Assembly: GCA_027886175.1 (NCBI GenBank)
Contig: JAJNNQ010000004.1
Coordinates: forward strand, 18,333,501 to 18,397,500
Length of the DNA stretch: 64,000 nt
Source of the DNA: Phylloscopus collybita
Taxonomy: Eukaryota; Chordata; Aves; Passeriformes; Phylloscopidae
Direction: 5' to 3'
Shown here: positions 21,434-31,266 of the stretch, one piece after another
How positions within the stretch are numbered: the first letter of the stretch is position 1
How the letters are laid out: each line of letters starts with the position of its first letter
Translations under genes and position numbers: made by a program
The notes under the pieces: generated by a model
The model's input: the letters and a program-made list of their open reading frames with translations, nothing else
What the model was told of the DNA's origin: nothing
Database searches by the model: none

Positions 21434-23791
21434 ATGGACGTGCTGGAGCAGGTGGTGTCAGAATTACATAACCAGTGGAAAATTGTCTGTAAGGTCAAAC
21501 ATTTTGAGTGTGCAGTTCTCCGCTTAATTAAATTATGTGCTATTGAAAGTCCTATTGATATTCTTCATCGAGAATGTTTGGACAGATGCACCAAAGCTCT
21601 AGCAGATGATGTTTTAGCCACGGGCTCGAGCAAATGTCTGAAAAGTTGGGGTAAGGTGACCCAGGCGCTGCATAAAGCACTGGATGAACAAGCGGCTTTG
21701 GAAAGCCGCCCAGGCGTGTTTAAGAATCACGCCAAAAATCAGGGGTGGCGCTGCCACCCGAACATGGTTCGGGGACTGTTCCAATTCGCGCCGAGGAGGT
21801 GACAGAGCTTTCTCGCACTCATTGTGATCCCTCAGCCCCGCACGCACTTCGCCATCGACTGTGGAGGCGGCGACGGTGCCAGACGCGCGAACCGCTCGTG
21901 CGCCCGCCGCAGCGCCGCCGGATCAGTCTGTGCTGACCGCTGAACGCGGCCAGCTGTGTAAAAATACTAATGCTGGCAATTTCTGTTGTAATTTTGACCA
22001 TGCAAGCCCCGACAGAGATCGGGAAAAACCGCCACCATATGCGCCACAAAATGGCACCAGGCATGAAGAAGAAGGGCGGATCAGGGATCTGCTTCCTGCC
22101 ACAGACATGCACAGTGGGACATTTGAGGGAAGAGAGGTGGAGACCTCGAGCAGTGAGGGGGAGGAGAGCACAGAACCCAAGCTGGGGGCACGCCCACAGC
22201 ACAAGCCGAGTGCACGCCCGAAAAGGTCCCCTTGCTACAGTGTAGGCTCCCCAGCAGGGAGACAGAGACAGGGGAAAGGGAAGCCTGCCCATGAAAAGAA
22301 AAAAGAGCAGAGCCAGGCTCGAAAGCTCTGCAAGTTAAAAACCTCTTGCTACTCCACTTCCTCCTCTGAGTCAGAGGAGTCGAGTGATGACTATGGGCAC
22401 TTAATACACCCTGATTACCACTCCCTGCACATTTCAAAAGACACAAAAAGATCAAAATCGCACCAATACCAATACAGTTCAGACTCTGACACAGACAGGG
22501 AAAGAGCACCAGCCCTCTTCACCAAGCATGCCAGTCCATTCACACCACCTGCAGCCACCAGAAAGCCACAGAAGTCCACGCCACTCACGGACTAGAGGGA
22601 GATCCAGATGGCATATGCAGATCTAACCACATCTGCAGTGCAAGCCTTCCCAGTCAGAAGGGTTGACAACAATCTACCTACCTATTCCCCTGTCAACCCA
22701 AAAGAGGTACAAGCAGTGGTAAAGGCCATAGCAGAGAAGGGGATCAATTCAGCTGTGGTTTCAACCCTGATCAACGGCATCTTCAGAAACGACGACATGC
22801 TGCCCTTCGACATCAAGCAGACATGCCAAATGATCTTTGATGGCGCAGCAATGATCATGTTCAAACAGCAGTGGGAAGACAATTGTCTAAACATGCTTGC
22901 CAGAGCCACGGGTGACAAGCATCCCCTGTGCAACTCCAACATACAACGGCTGATGGGCAAGGACCCCCAGATGGTCAGCCCACAAGCACATGCCCAAAGC
23001 CTGCGAGCATCAGAGGCTGCAGCCACAACTCGAGCAACCAGAGAAGCCATCCGTGCAGCACGCAGGATCGTAGCCAAGCTGGCACCATGGTCCACCATGA
23101 GACAAAGCGAGAGCGAAAGCTTCACACAGTTTGTGGACCGACTCCAAGCTGCTGTGGACGCCTCAGATTTGCCAGCAGAGGCGAAGGGACCAGTTGTGGC
23201 AGGATGCCTGCGGCAGCAATGCAACCAAGCCACGAAAGAGATCTTGCGTTCCGTGCTGCCAGGTACCAGCATTGCAGCAATGATTAAGCACGTCGCAAGA
23301 GAAGAGAAGAGAACGTGGTCCCAGTCCAAGCAGCAGTGGGTGCCCCCCTGGCTCCAATTCCAGCTGCGGTCCGTGCTGCCATAGCCGAAGTGATGGCTGC
23401 AAGAACTTGTCCAGAGCAACCAGTGCCGCCAGGTCCTCCGCTCCAAGGTAGACCAAGAGGCCCATGCTGGATTTATGGCAGGAGAGGTCACTTTGCCAGA
23501 GAGTGCAGGTCCAAGAGGCAGGGAAACGGGCGAGGGCGGGGGCAGACAGGCCGCATACAGCCTCCTCCCAGTGGACATTTCCAGCGGCCCAACCAGACGA
23601 ACCAGCAGCCTGCAAATCCCTTGCCAAGAGCCCACCAGCTTCATGGCTCAGTCTTGGCCTCTGCAACTGGCATTCCCCCAACTGGCGAACTATCCAGGCT
23701 CGATTGCTCCCATGCGACAGACGAACAATTCAGAAGACAAAACCCTCAGGTGGCCTTGGCAATCGATGCAGAACCAGCAGCCCCCCATTAG
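21434..23791 (+). pseudogene. gag: gag of provirus A
   Basis: Matrix starts at ATG 21434 (MDVLEQVV, with a SWGKVTQALHKAL helix). A frameshift near 21720-21860 precedes a linker (21861-22595) with PPPYAP, a late-budding motif, and a Ser/Asp/Glu-rich block SSSESEESSDD. A TAG at 22594 interrupts just before capsid (22608-23384), which holds the major homology region (FTQFVDRLQAAVDASDL). A further frameshift near 23310 leads to the nucleocapsid. Its knuckle reads CWIYGRRGHFAREC, so the second zinc-binding Cys is lost by TGT to TAT. Provirus C keeps CWSC. The family is betaretrovirus-like. Confidence 0.88.
23521..23527 (+). other. Candidate gag-pro -1 frameshift heptamer
   Basis: GGGAAAC follows the knuckle and is set as G GGA AAC in the gag frame. 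The -1 frame stays open from here through the protease active site to 23934. The same heptamer in the same register is present in B (33376-33382) and C (46924-46930). Type-D betaretroviruses use GGGAAAC at this junction. Confidence 0.7.
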
Positions 23792-23799
23792 CCTGGGGA

Positions 23800-24163
23800 A
23801 TCTGCCAGGAAGTTATCTCCAGCACCAGTCCATGGAATAACCTTACCCACCGTTACCAAGAGGATGCTGCCATCAGTCTTCTCTTCGTCCTGGACACTGG
23901 TGAGGATGTGACCGTATTCCCAGAAGACTCCTGACCACCAACTTGGAAACTAGAAGATGCCTCAGATGTGAGCGAAATAGGAGGAGGTTACTGCAAGAAG
24001 AAGCATAAGACCAGTATCAATCCTCATTTCTGATGAGGCAGGACACAAGTTTGAGGGAGAGGTTCGGCTTCATGCCTATGTCCTCTCGGACCCATGACAG
24101 CCGCCACTGCTTGGGAGAGACGCCCTAGCCCAGCTGAACGTCAGGGTGACAAATTTACTCTGA
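23800..24163 (+). pseudogene. pro: Protease (pro) of provirus A
   Basis: Retroviral aspartic protease with the catalytic DTG at 23893-23901 (FVLDTGED, in which the usual Ala is Glu). In the -1 frame relative to gag it runs to a TGA at 23932-23934, where B and C have TGG-like sequence. A shift then moves the end of the gene to another frame, with GRDALAQLNVRVTNL before the terminal TGA at 24161. It overlaps the start of pol. No dUTPase domain was seen between gag and protease. Confidence 0.8.
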
Positions 24164-26685
24164 GGGCCACTGCAGCATACCCTTCACTTCCAATTCAGCT
24201 GACACGGAAGTCATCAGATCCTGTATGGGTAGAGCAGTGGCCCATTCCAGAGCCTCGAATGTCCATCCTCCTTCAGCTGGTGCAACGAGAGTTAGAGAAA
24301 GGGCACACTGAACCATCAACCTCACCATGGAACACCCCTGTGTTTGTGATCTCTAAACGCAGCGGAGAAGGTTTTCGCTTGCTCCATGACTTGCACACTG
24401 TCAACAAGAAAATCCAGCCCATGGGTCCAGTGCAGACACGGCTCCCAGGCAACTCCTTCATTCCAACTGACCAACCATGTGCGGTGCTCGACATCAAAGA
24501 CTGCTTCTTCTCCATTCCCCTGCGCGATCATGATAAAGACCGGTTTGCGTTTTCTGTCGTGCTTCCCAATGGCCAACAGCCCAATCTCCGCTTCCAGTGG
24601 AAGGTATTGCCTCAGGGAATGGTCAATTCGTCAACAATCTGCCAGATTGTTGTAAGCCGAGCCCTGGCTCCTGTTCGGTCCGCGCACCCAGAAGCCTCCA
24701 TCATTCAGTACATGGATGACATCCTTGTCGCTGCTCCAAGCCCCAGCCAAGTCAACAGTCTTGTGTCAACAGTCTCAGAAGCCCTGAAAGCCAACGGCTT
24801 TGAAATAGCCAAAGCAAAAATAAAGAGAGGCTCCTCTGTCACCTTCCTAGGTGTCAAAATTGACAGTACCTACGGAACACCTCCAAAGATCGAGATCTGC
24901 CGCGACATCAGCACCCTCCAAGACGCACAGCAGCTGGTCAGATCTCTTCAGTGGCTGAGAAACGTCGTTCTCATTCCACCAGAGGTGATGTCTCCGTTGC
25001 ATGATGTTCTCAAGGGCAAACACCCATGGGAACAGAAGACACTGTCAGACCAAGCCATCTGCTGTCTCGACTTCATCGAGCAGCAGCTGTCCACAGCAGT
25101 CCTTTCCTGGTGGAATCCGAATTTGCCAACAGACCTGTATGTGCACTTCACCAAAGAAGGTGGAGTTAGAGCTCTAGCTCAAGGACCTTCCAACACAGCC
25201 AAGCCGGTGCAGTGGGTAGTTCTCGGAAAAACATCACAAGCCTTTACCTCAGGGGTGGAATGCCTTGGAAACCTCATTATGAGAGAAAGGAAGCTCGCCC
25301 TGAGTCACCTAGGTCTCGAGCCTGCAAAATTATATCTGCCATTCAGAAAGCAAATTCCAGCATCCTCAGTAGCGGTCTCTGAGCATCTCGCATTAGCCCT
25401 CTTCGGCTTTGCAGGAGAGCTCTGTTATGCTGCAAAACCCCCATGGACCCAACTGCTGACCATGGTGGACATTGACCTTCCGCTGAAAGTCAAAGACTGA
25501 CCACAACCAGGCCAGACCGTGTTTACAGATGCATCCTCAGCCACCTTCACCACAGCCGTTGTCTGGCAGACCTAGGATCAGTGGCAATGCGTGAAGATGA
25601 CAGACAGATCACTGTCAGTACAACTGTTGGAAGCATCAGGTGTCGTGCTGGCATGTGGACTGTTTCAGTCAGAGCACCTTAACATTGTCACTGACTCCAT
25701 GTTCGTTGCGAAGCTCTGCCAAGCAATGACAGGTCCAGGCATTTCAGCATCTCTAGCCGCCACCATGATTGAGGAAGCTCTCTCAGCACAACAAGGTACG
25801 ATCTCCATCATACATGTTAACAGCCAGAACCCTGTGAAAGGATTCATTCAGATCGGCAACGACAAAGCCGATGCTGCCGCCAAAGGACTGTGGACTTTGC
25901 AAGAAGCAAAGCAGCTCCACGAGTCCCTTCACGTCGATGCCAAAGCTCTCGCAAAGAAGTGCAGCATCCCAGTGACTCATGCTAGGCACGTCGTGGCCAC
26001 CTGTCCTCACTGCCAAAAAACACCCTTATGGTCCAGCAGAGTCAACCCCAGAGGCCTTAAAGCCTCAGAAATCTGGCAAACAGATTTCACCCTGTGCCAA
26101 CTATTAAAACCCAGAGCATGTACAGCAGGATGATCATTGCCACCCGGCACGCAAAGGCGAACTTGAAAGCAACCATCTAGCAATGGCTGACAGCAATGGC
26201 ATGGCTTGGCATCCCCAAGCAAATAAAAACAGATAATGGGACCAACTTCGTGTCGAAGTCGATTCAAGAATTCGCCACCAAGTGGCACATCATGTTGAGA
26301 CAAGGGATTCCTTATAACAGTACAGGACAAGCCATCATGGAAAGAGCTAACCAGACACTAAAGTCCAAGCTGGAGACTCTGGCCTGAGCAGAGGGATTCA
26401 CTGGTAGCATTCCCCCATCAGAACAGCCTCATCTGCTGGCCACAGCCCTGCTAGTGCTAAATCAATTCCCTAGAGGAGACCAAGCACAAGCTCCTTCGCA
26501 AAAACACTGGGCCATTGAATCTGCGAAATAAGGCCCACCAGTCAGCATTCGAAATGAAGCAGGCGAATGGGAATCAGGGTGGAAGCTACTAGTGACAGGC
26601 CGAGGGTATGGGGCAGTCGAAAAAGGACGGTTTTGTGAAATGGTGCCCTTTGAAATCGATAAAGCCTGTGTTGAGTAGACACTAG
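24094..26685 (+). pseudogene. pol: pol of provirus A (RT, RNase H, integrase)
   Basis: A long open stretch to 25500 holds the whole reverse transcriptase: DPVWVEQWPIPEPR near 24220, LLHDLHTVNKK, VLDIKDCFFSIPL and an intact YMDD at 24709-24720, then thumb and connection. A TGA at 25498 and a TAG at 25573 break the RNase H start (TVFTDASSAT). RNase H continues with IVTDSMFVAK and NDKADAAAK. The integrase zinc domain (HESLH, CPHC) and the first Asp (EIWQTDFTLC) follow. About 40 bases around the next segment are missing compared with B. The DDE core ends with KTDNGTNFV and QAIMERANQT. Three more stops lie in integrase. The end is at 26685. Confidence 0.92.
24151..24157 (+). other. Candidate pro-pol -1 frameshift heptamer
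   Basis: AAATTTA lies six to twelve bases before the pro stop. In provirus B the pro frame reads A AAT TTA CCC TGA, a correct slippery register, with pol open in the -1 frame. The heptamer is identical in B (34025-34031) and C (47579-47585). Confidence 0.75.
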
Positions 26686-26833
26686 GCTGAAATACACAAA
26701 CTTCACTGGGGCTCTTTGCTCTTTTCCAGAGTACAATGCTTGCTCAGAGAACAGCTTAGTCGTGGTTGCCCTCAGACAGTGATAGACCTGTGCATGCAGC
26801 TCAACTAACCACACTTTTGAGTCTCTTTTAACA

Positions 26834-26839
26834 GGTTCA
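26834..26839 (+). promoter_or_regulatory. Env splice acceptor of provirus A
   Basis: A TTTTAACAG/GTTC boundary, preceded by pyrimidines, lies about 40 bases before the env start at 26874. Equivalent sites in B (GTTGACAG/GTCTG near 37321) and C (CTTGACAG/GTCTA near 50162) keep the same position relative to env. Confidence 0.55.
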
Positions 26840-26873
26840 CTGGGCCAACACTTTCTGCTGCCCTCACATTTCC

Positions 26874-27799
26874 ATGCGGATTCGAACCTCACCTCACCTA
26901 ACCGTCTGCATTTTCCTGATCTTAAGCCAGTTTATCAGTCAGAGCAGGACAGGCCAACATCCTTACCAGCCATGCCTTTGGAGCTTTCGCAACCCTCAAG
27001 ACGGTAGGGTGATTGCAAAAACCATCTCCAACGCTCCCAGTTTCATCATGCACCTCAGTGATATATTTAAGTTCAGTAACATAGGCCTTGACCCCCAAGG
27101 GAAGCCTACTTCCTACATTAGCTGGGGAACATACTGGTGTCCCAGTGTCCATCGCGGCCAAAGTTATTGCATTCACTCTGAACATGAATACTGCAAACAT
27201 TGGGGATGTGAGACCATTGTAACCAGCGACTTGTGGGTCCCATCCAAAAAAGACAATTTCCTGGAGGTAACTTTCTGGCCCAAGGGCTGTAAACGAGCCG
27301 TGTACAGTGCCAGCGGGTAGATCAGTGATAACAAAGGGACCTGTTTCCATCTAAATGTAACAGTTCTGCAGCCCCGAGACCCTGGTTGGTCTCTCGGGTG
27401 AAAGTGGCCCATCTACTTTGAGTTTCAGCTGAGGTAGTGCTGCAGAACAGGCGCGGGCTAGGTCTCTTGCTCCTACGGCAAGGAGGTCTATGTGCCGCCC
27501 TGAATGAAAAATGCTGCTTTTACGCCAACTATTCTGGACCTATCAGGCAGTCCATGGTGGAACTGCAGCAGCGTCTGGAACACTGCAGCAAGCAGCACTC
27601 CCAGCAAAATTGGTTTAACTCCCTGTTCACCCAATCCCCATGGGTTGTCACCTTAATTTCCACATTGGCAGGACCACTTCTTGTTGTTCTCCTCGTTCTC
27701 ATGTTCGGTCCTTGCCTCCTCAATAAGCTAACCCAGTCCATCAAAGCCCGTTTAAACTCAGTCAATATTATGTTCCTAGAGCAAAGGCAATTACCGTGA
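26874..27799 (+). pseudogene. env: env of provirus A, internal deletion
   Basis: The N-terminal part (26874-27320) has a signal-like hydrophobic start and the surface-subunit segments WGTYWCPSV and SEHEYCKHWG. Two stops follow near 27318-27400. The sequence then jumps to the transmembrane subunit (27437-27799), which carries [25 protein letters not shown] (CX6CC), a membrane anchor (FGPCLLNKL) and a short tail. Compared with B about 900 bases are missing, covering the CWLC motif, the rest of the surface subunit, the cleavage site and the fusion peptide. Type is gamma/type-D. Confidence 0.9.
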
Positions 27800-27892
27800 T
27801 GTGTTACAATCAAAGTTGTACTTTATTTACTAACCAGTTCACGAGTTATTACTAACCCAAAGTGTGTTCCGTTGTGAGACCTTTTGTTCTTG

Positions 27893-27905
27893 GAGAGGGG
27901 GGATA
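27893..27905 (+). promoter_or_regulatory. Polypurine tract of provirus A
   Basis: GAGAGGGGGGATA ends exactly at the 3' LTR. The same tract precedes the LTRs of B at 39236 and 40428. Confidence 0.9.
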
Positions 27906-28224
27906 TGTTGTCAGTCAGGGATCCACATGGAAGATTACGCGCTGTACGTGCAGATAGGACCCCTGCCTCTCCAGCCGTTCTGTTCAATGCTGCTATAGCT
28001 CACAGCCCCCACAGCTGTGACGTCAGTTCATAAATATGTTGCATATTTATAAGGACCGCGCGCGCGACTAATAAATGCGTTTTGCCGTCTACCATATTGG
28101 CGTGAGCGAGTAATCCATCCGGCAGGTCTGTGTGGCGAAAGAGTGGTGACCACCGTGGCCCTTCCGAGCCAGATCGCACCTACCGGCTCCGCCACGCGCC
28201 ACGCCGCGCGGTGACCCGGTAGCA
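27906..28224 (+). repeat. 3' LTR of provirus A
   Basis: 319 bases, TGTTGTCAGTC to GTAGCA, followed by GTATTG (28225-28230). It differs from the 5' LTR mainly by point changes, and by a local replacement before the TATA box, where AT-rich sequence (CATAAATATGTTGCATA) stands in place of GCGTTGTGTC. Confidence 0.93.
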
Positions 28225-28230
28225 GTATTG

Positions 28231-29224
28231 TGTTTAAAGAATGACAAACCCTATGCCACCAAGGTGGATCATTCATAATTCAGGTTCTGTTTTAAGCAAT
28301 TTAAGATGAATTGGGAAGAGATTTTCTAGACAGTGGGTTTCAATTTTCCTCAGAAAGCCAGCACACAGAGGAAAAGATGACAGGGCATCTTTGAAACACT
28401 CAGTGCGAAAGACTGCTCCAGAATGTGATGAGGCCAACAATCCTTGTGTCAGCATGTCACCCACAGGAGCGACTGAAGTGAAGAGCCATGCTCCTCACAA
28501 ACATACCTGGAAGGAGGGCAAGAGAAGGCAGTGTCATCTGGAACTCTAGACAAACTGGCTGTAAGGAGAACATCCACTGTGTGTGTGGGATGAGTTTCAG
28601 CCATACCACCAAATACACTCACACAAGCCCTCACTGTTAAAAGACATAAAGACATAAAAAAAGGGCACTGATTAAAAGAAATGGAAAAAATAGATTTTTT
28701 TTTTCATGCTACGAAAACTGTTTCCAGTTCGTGAAAGAATTTAAAACACAAGTAACAACTTACTAGTAACAGATGATTACAAGATCATCTTTGCTGGTTT
28801 ACAATGAAAACCTCAGACTGTGGGAGGGATTTTGCATTGTAACTCTCCCGTGATTGGGGGAAAAAATAGAAGAAATTACTACTGAGGAAATAAAAAGGCA
28901 AAATCTCTTGATGAAGACACCAGTGTGAATTCACTCTAACTGTAGGTAATTATTCCCTCACGTAAAGCAACATTCTTCCAGAAAGCAGGATTTTAGCCTT
29001 GATGAGAATGCTGACAAAATTGCTGCCCCTTCCTGTTGCTGCTTCTACCTCCAAAGAATGCGAAATGTGCCAAAGAATGCGAAATGTGCCAAATCACAGT
29101 GAGAAAGCACCTGCCAGCTGGCTGGAAAAGGAGCAGAAAGTATGTCTTCAATTCTCTCCTTTTCACCATTTCCCCTTCTCTCATTTGACCTGTCTGCTTT
29201 CAAGTAGAGAAGTCTGTTCGCAAC
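28231..29224. other. Unassigned stretch
   Basis: Between provirus A and the next repeat no gene was recognised. AAAGAATGCGAAATGTGCC is directly duplicated at about 29055-29092. The remaining sequence is AT-rich and without motifs. Confidence 0.4.
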
Positions 29225-29412
29225 TGTCTTGGTTTGGGAAGACAGGTATACACCAGGGAAAGCTGGAGTTTCCCTTGGAACGGAGGATGTAAACCTCTCA
29301 CCCCCTCCAAGTTATAATTTTGCAATTAAGGGCTTTAAGGCAAAGATTTGGGAATAGAAATAACAGCTCCTTACCAGGAATATTTACAATACAAATGTAG
29401 TAGAAAACAAGA
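29225..29412 (-). repeat. ERVL-type LTR fragment abutting ERVK pol
   Basis: 188 bases nearly identical to 19742-19920. It stops abruptly where ERVK protease sequence (GRDLMAQWG) begins. An ERVL LTR thus appears to have inserted in, or recombined with, the ERVK element. The 5' LTR and gag of the ERVK element are gone. Confidence 0.7.
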
Positions 29413-30815
29413 GACCTAATGGCCCAGTGGGGAGTCACAATCAACATCCCAGACCCCTCACAGGATTTTTGGGCAGCGGTCACTGAAGGAGTGCCCCACC
29501 CAGAAACTGAATTGGAAGACAGATGTGCCAGTATGGGTAGAACAGTGGCTGCTTTTGAAACAAAAACTTAAGGTGCACAATGAGCTTGTGAAGAGCAGCT
29601 CAGAAAAGGCAACATCAAGGAGACCACGTCACCGTGGAATTCTCCTGTCTTTGTCATCCAACAGGCTGACAAAGCTCTCTGACGGCTCCTTCATGACCTC
29701 AGGCAAATTAACAATGTCGTAGAAATCATGGGATCTCTCCAGCCTGGGATGCCATCCCCAACAATGCTCCCCCGAGATTGGGAATTGGCAGTAATTGACA
29801 TAAAACACTGTTTTTTCCAAATTCCCCTGCATCCTGATGATGCTCCACGTTTCGCATTCTCGGTTCCCACTATCAACTGAGAGGCCCCAAGGAAGAAGTA
29901 CCATTGGAAAGTCCTTCCTCAAGACATGAAAAACAGCCCTGTCATTTGCCAATGGTACGTTTCTTCCTTGCTGTCCCCTGTCCGAGCAGCTGCAGAGAAG
30001 GCCATCATACACCATTATATGGATGATGTCCTCGTGTGTGCTCCCAATGATGATGTACTTACCACGTGCTTGGCCTGACAATGGATGCATTGGTTGCTGC
30101 AGGGTTTGAGCTGTAAGAACCAAAGATTCAAAGGATGCCGCCTTGGTGGTATCTGGTCCTGGAAATCGGAAAGCAGACCACTGTGCTGCAAAAATTGGCC
30201 ATCAAGACACAAATCAGAACCCTCGCAGATGTCCACCAACTGTGTGGGGCGTTGACCTGGGTGAGGCCCTGGCTAGGCCTGACCACCGAGGACCTAGCAC
30301 CTCTTTATAGTTCACTAAAAGGGGGAGAGGAGCTCAGTTCTCCAAGGGCGCTCACGCCGGAGGCGCAGAAAGCTTTGGAAAAGGTCCAGGTTAACATGTC
30401 TACCAGGCAGGCGAACAGATGTGATCCTGACCTGCTCTTTAGTTTCATCATTCTGGGAAATCTGTCGCACCTGCATGGGGTCATTTTTCAATGGGACACA
30501 ACCACCATCTCCAAGAAGGACCGAGGCAGGAGAGATCCTCTCTTGATCATAGAGTGGATCTTTCTTAGCCACCAGAGGTCCAAGAGAATGACAAAGCCAC
30601 AAGAGTTGGCAGCTGAATTAATCTGGAAGGCTAGGACCCAAATTAGGGAACTAACCGCATGTGACTTCAAATGCATTCACTTACCAATCAGGCTTAAAAT
30701 GGGTCAAATTACCAAGGCAATGTTGGAACAACTGCTTCAAGAAAATGAAGCTTTGCTCTGGATTCCTAGTCAGGACAAATTTTAATCCATTGGCCTGTCC
30801 ATGAAATTTTTAATC
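29413..30815 (+). pseudogene. pol: ERVK pol, part 1 (PR end, RT)
   Basis: It starts with the protease end GRDLMAQWGV, then the reverse transcriptase entry VPVWVEQW near 29527. YMDDVLVCAP lies at 30016-30045 and the thumb region LCGALTWVRPWLGLTTED at about 30240. A connection domain (LLIIEWIFLSHQ) runs to about 30780. Frames change several times in the palm, and the open stretch 30135-30785 is the best-kept part. Motifs fit avian ERVK-type betaretrovirus-like elements. Confidence 0.85.
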
Positions 30816-30821
30816 AGGATG
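30816..30821. other. Target-site duplication, left, provirus B
   Basis: AGGATG directly before the 5' LTR of B. The same six bases follow the last LTR at 40733-40738. Removing B and one copy rejoins the ERVK pol sequence. Confidence 0.88.
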
Positions 30822-31137
30822 TGGTGGGAGATAAGAGTCCCACACGGAAGCTATTGGGTGTATGGGCAGATAGGAATCTCCGCCTCTCCACAGTTCTTAC
30901 CTAATCCTGTTGCACCTTGCGGACCCCCACTGGCGTGACATGAACACATAGTGTCCATAAAAGAAGCTGCGCGTCTGGTAATAAACACATTTCGCAGTCC
31001 ACTATATTAGTGTCGTTAGCGATTTGTCCGGTACGGTCTGTTTGTGGCTAAGTAGGTGACCGGCTGTGGCCCTGTTGAACCAGGCCACCATACCGGGACC
31101 CTCCGTGCGCCCACACGTGCCCAGACTCCCAGTCGCA
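30822..31137 (+). repeat. 5' LTR of provirus B
   Basis: 316 bases from TGGTGGGAG (TGT changed to TGG) to CCAGTCGCA. CCATAAAAGAAG is followed after about 15 bases by AATAAACAC, the same tight promoter/poly(A) spacing as in A. The R-U5 stretch from GCAGTCCACTATATTAG to the ACCGGGACCCTCC near 31103 is identical, or almost so, to the terminal LTR at 40428-40732. Confidence 0.9.
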
Positions 31138-31140
31138 TAT

Positions 31141-31155
31141 TGATGCCGAAACCTT
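31141..31155 (+). promoter_or_regulatory. Primer-binding site of provirus B
   Basis: TGATGCCGAAACCTT, a tRNA-Phe-type site with a G-to-A change at the third base and divergence at its end. It starts three bases after the LTR. Confidence 0.75.
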
Positions 31156-31266
31156 GGCGAAAGACGGAGTAGCGCTGTTTCAGGGTACGTGCTGGTCAGC
31201 AGACGGGCGGCTAGAGCAGCAAGACCGACACTAGTGCAGCGGGGACGCTCGCAGAACCTTCCAGAG

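Larger units (their letters stand above)
20986..28224 (+). mobile_element. Provirus A (mosaic alpha/beta/gamma ERV)
   Basis: A provirus with two LTRs (20986-21296 and 27906-28224), flanked on both sides by the 6-bp duplication GTATTG (20980-20985 and 28225-28230). It has a tRNA-Phe-type primer site, gag, pro, pol, env and a polypurine tract in order. The gag-pro-pol part is betaretrovirus-like and env is gamma/type-D-like. The LTRs differ at roughly 28 of about 305 aligned positions plus one local replacement, so the insertion is not recent. Stops, frameshifts and an env deletion disable it. Confidence 0.95.
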
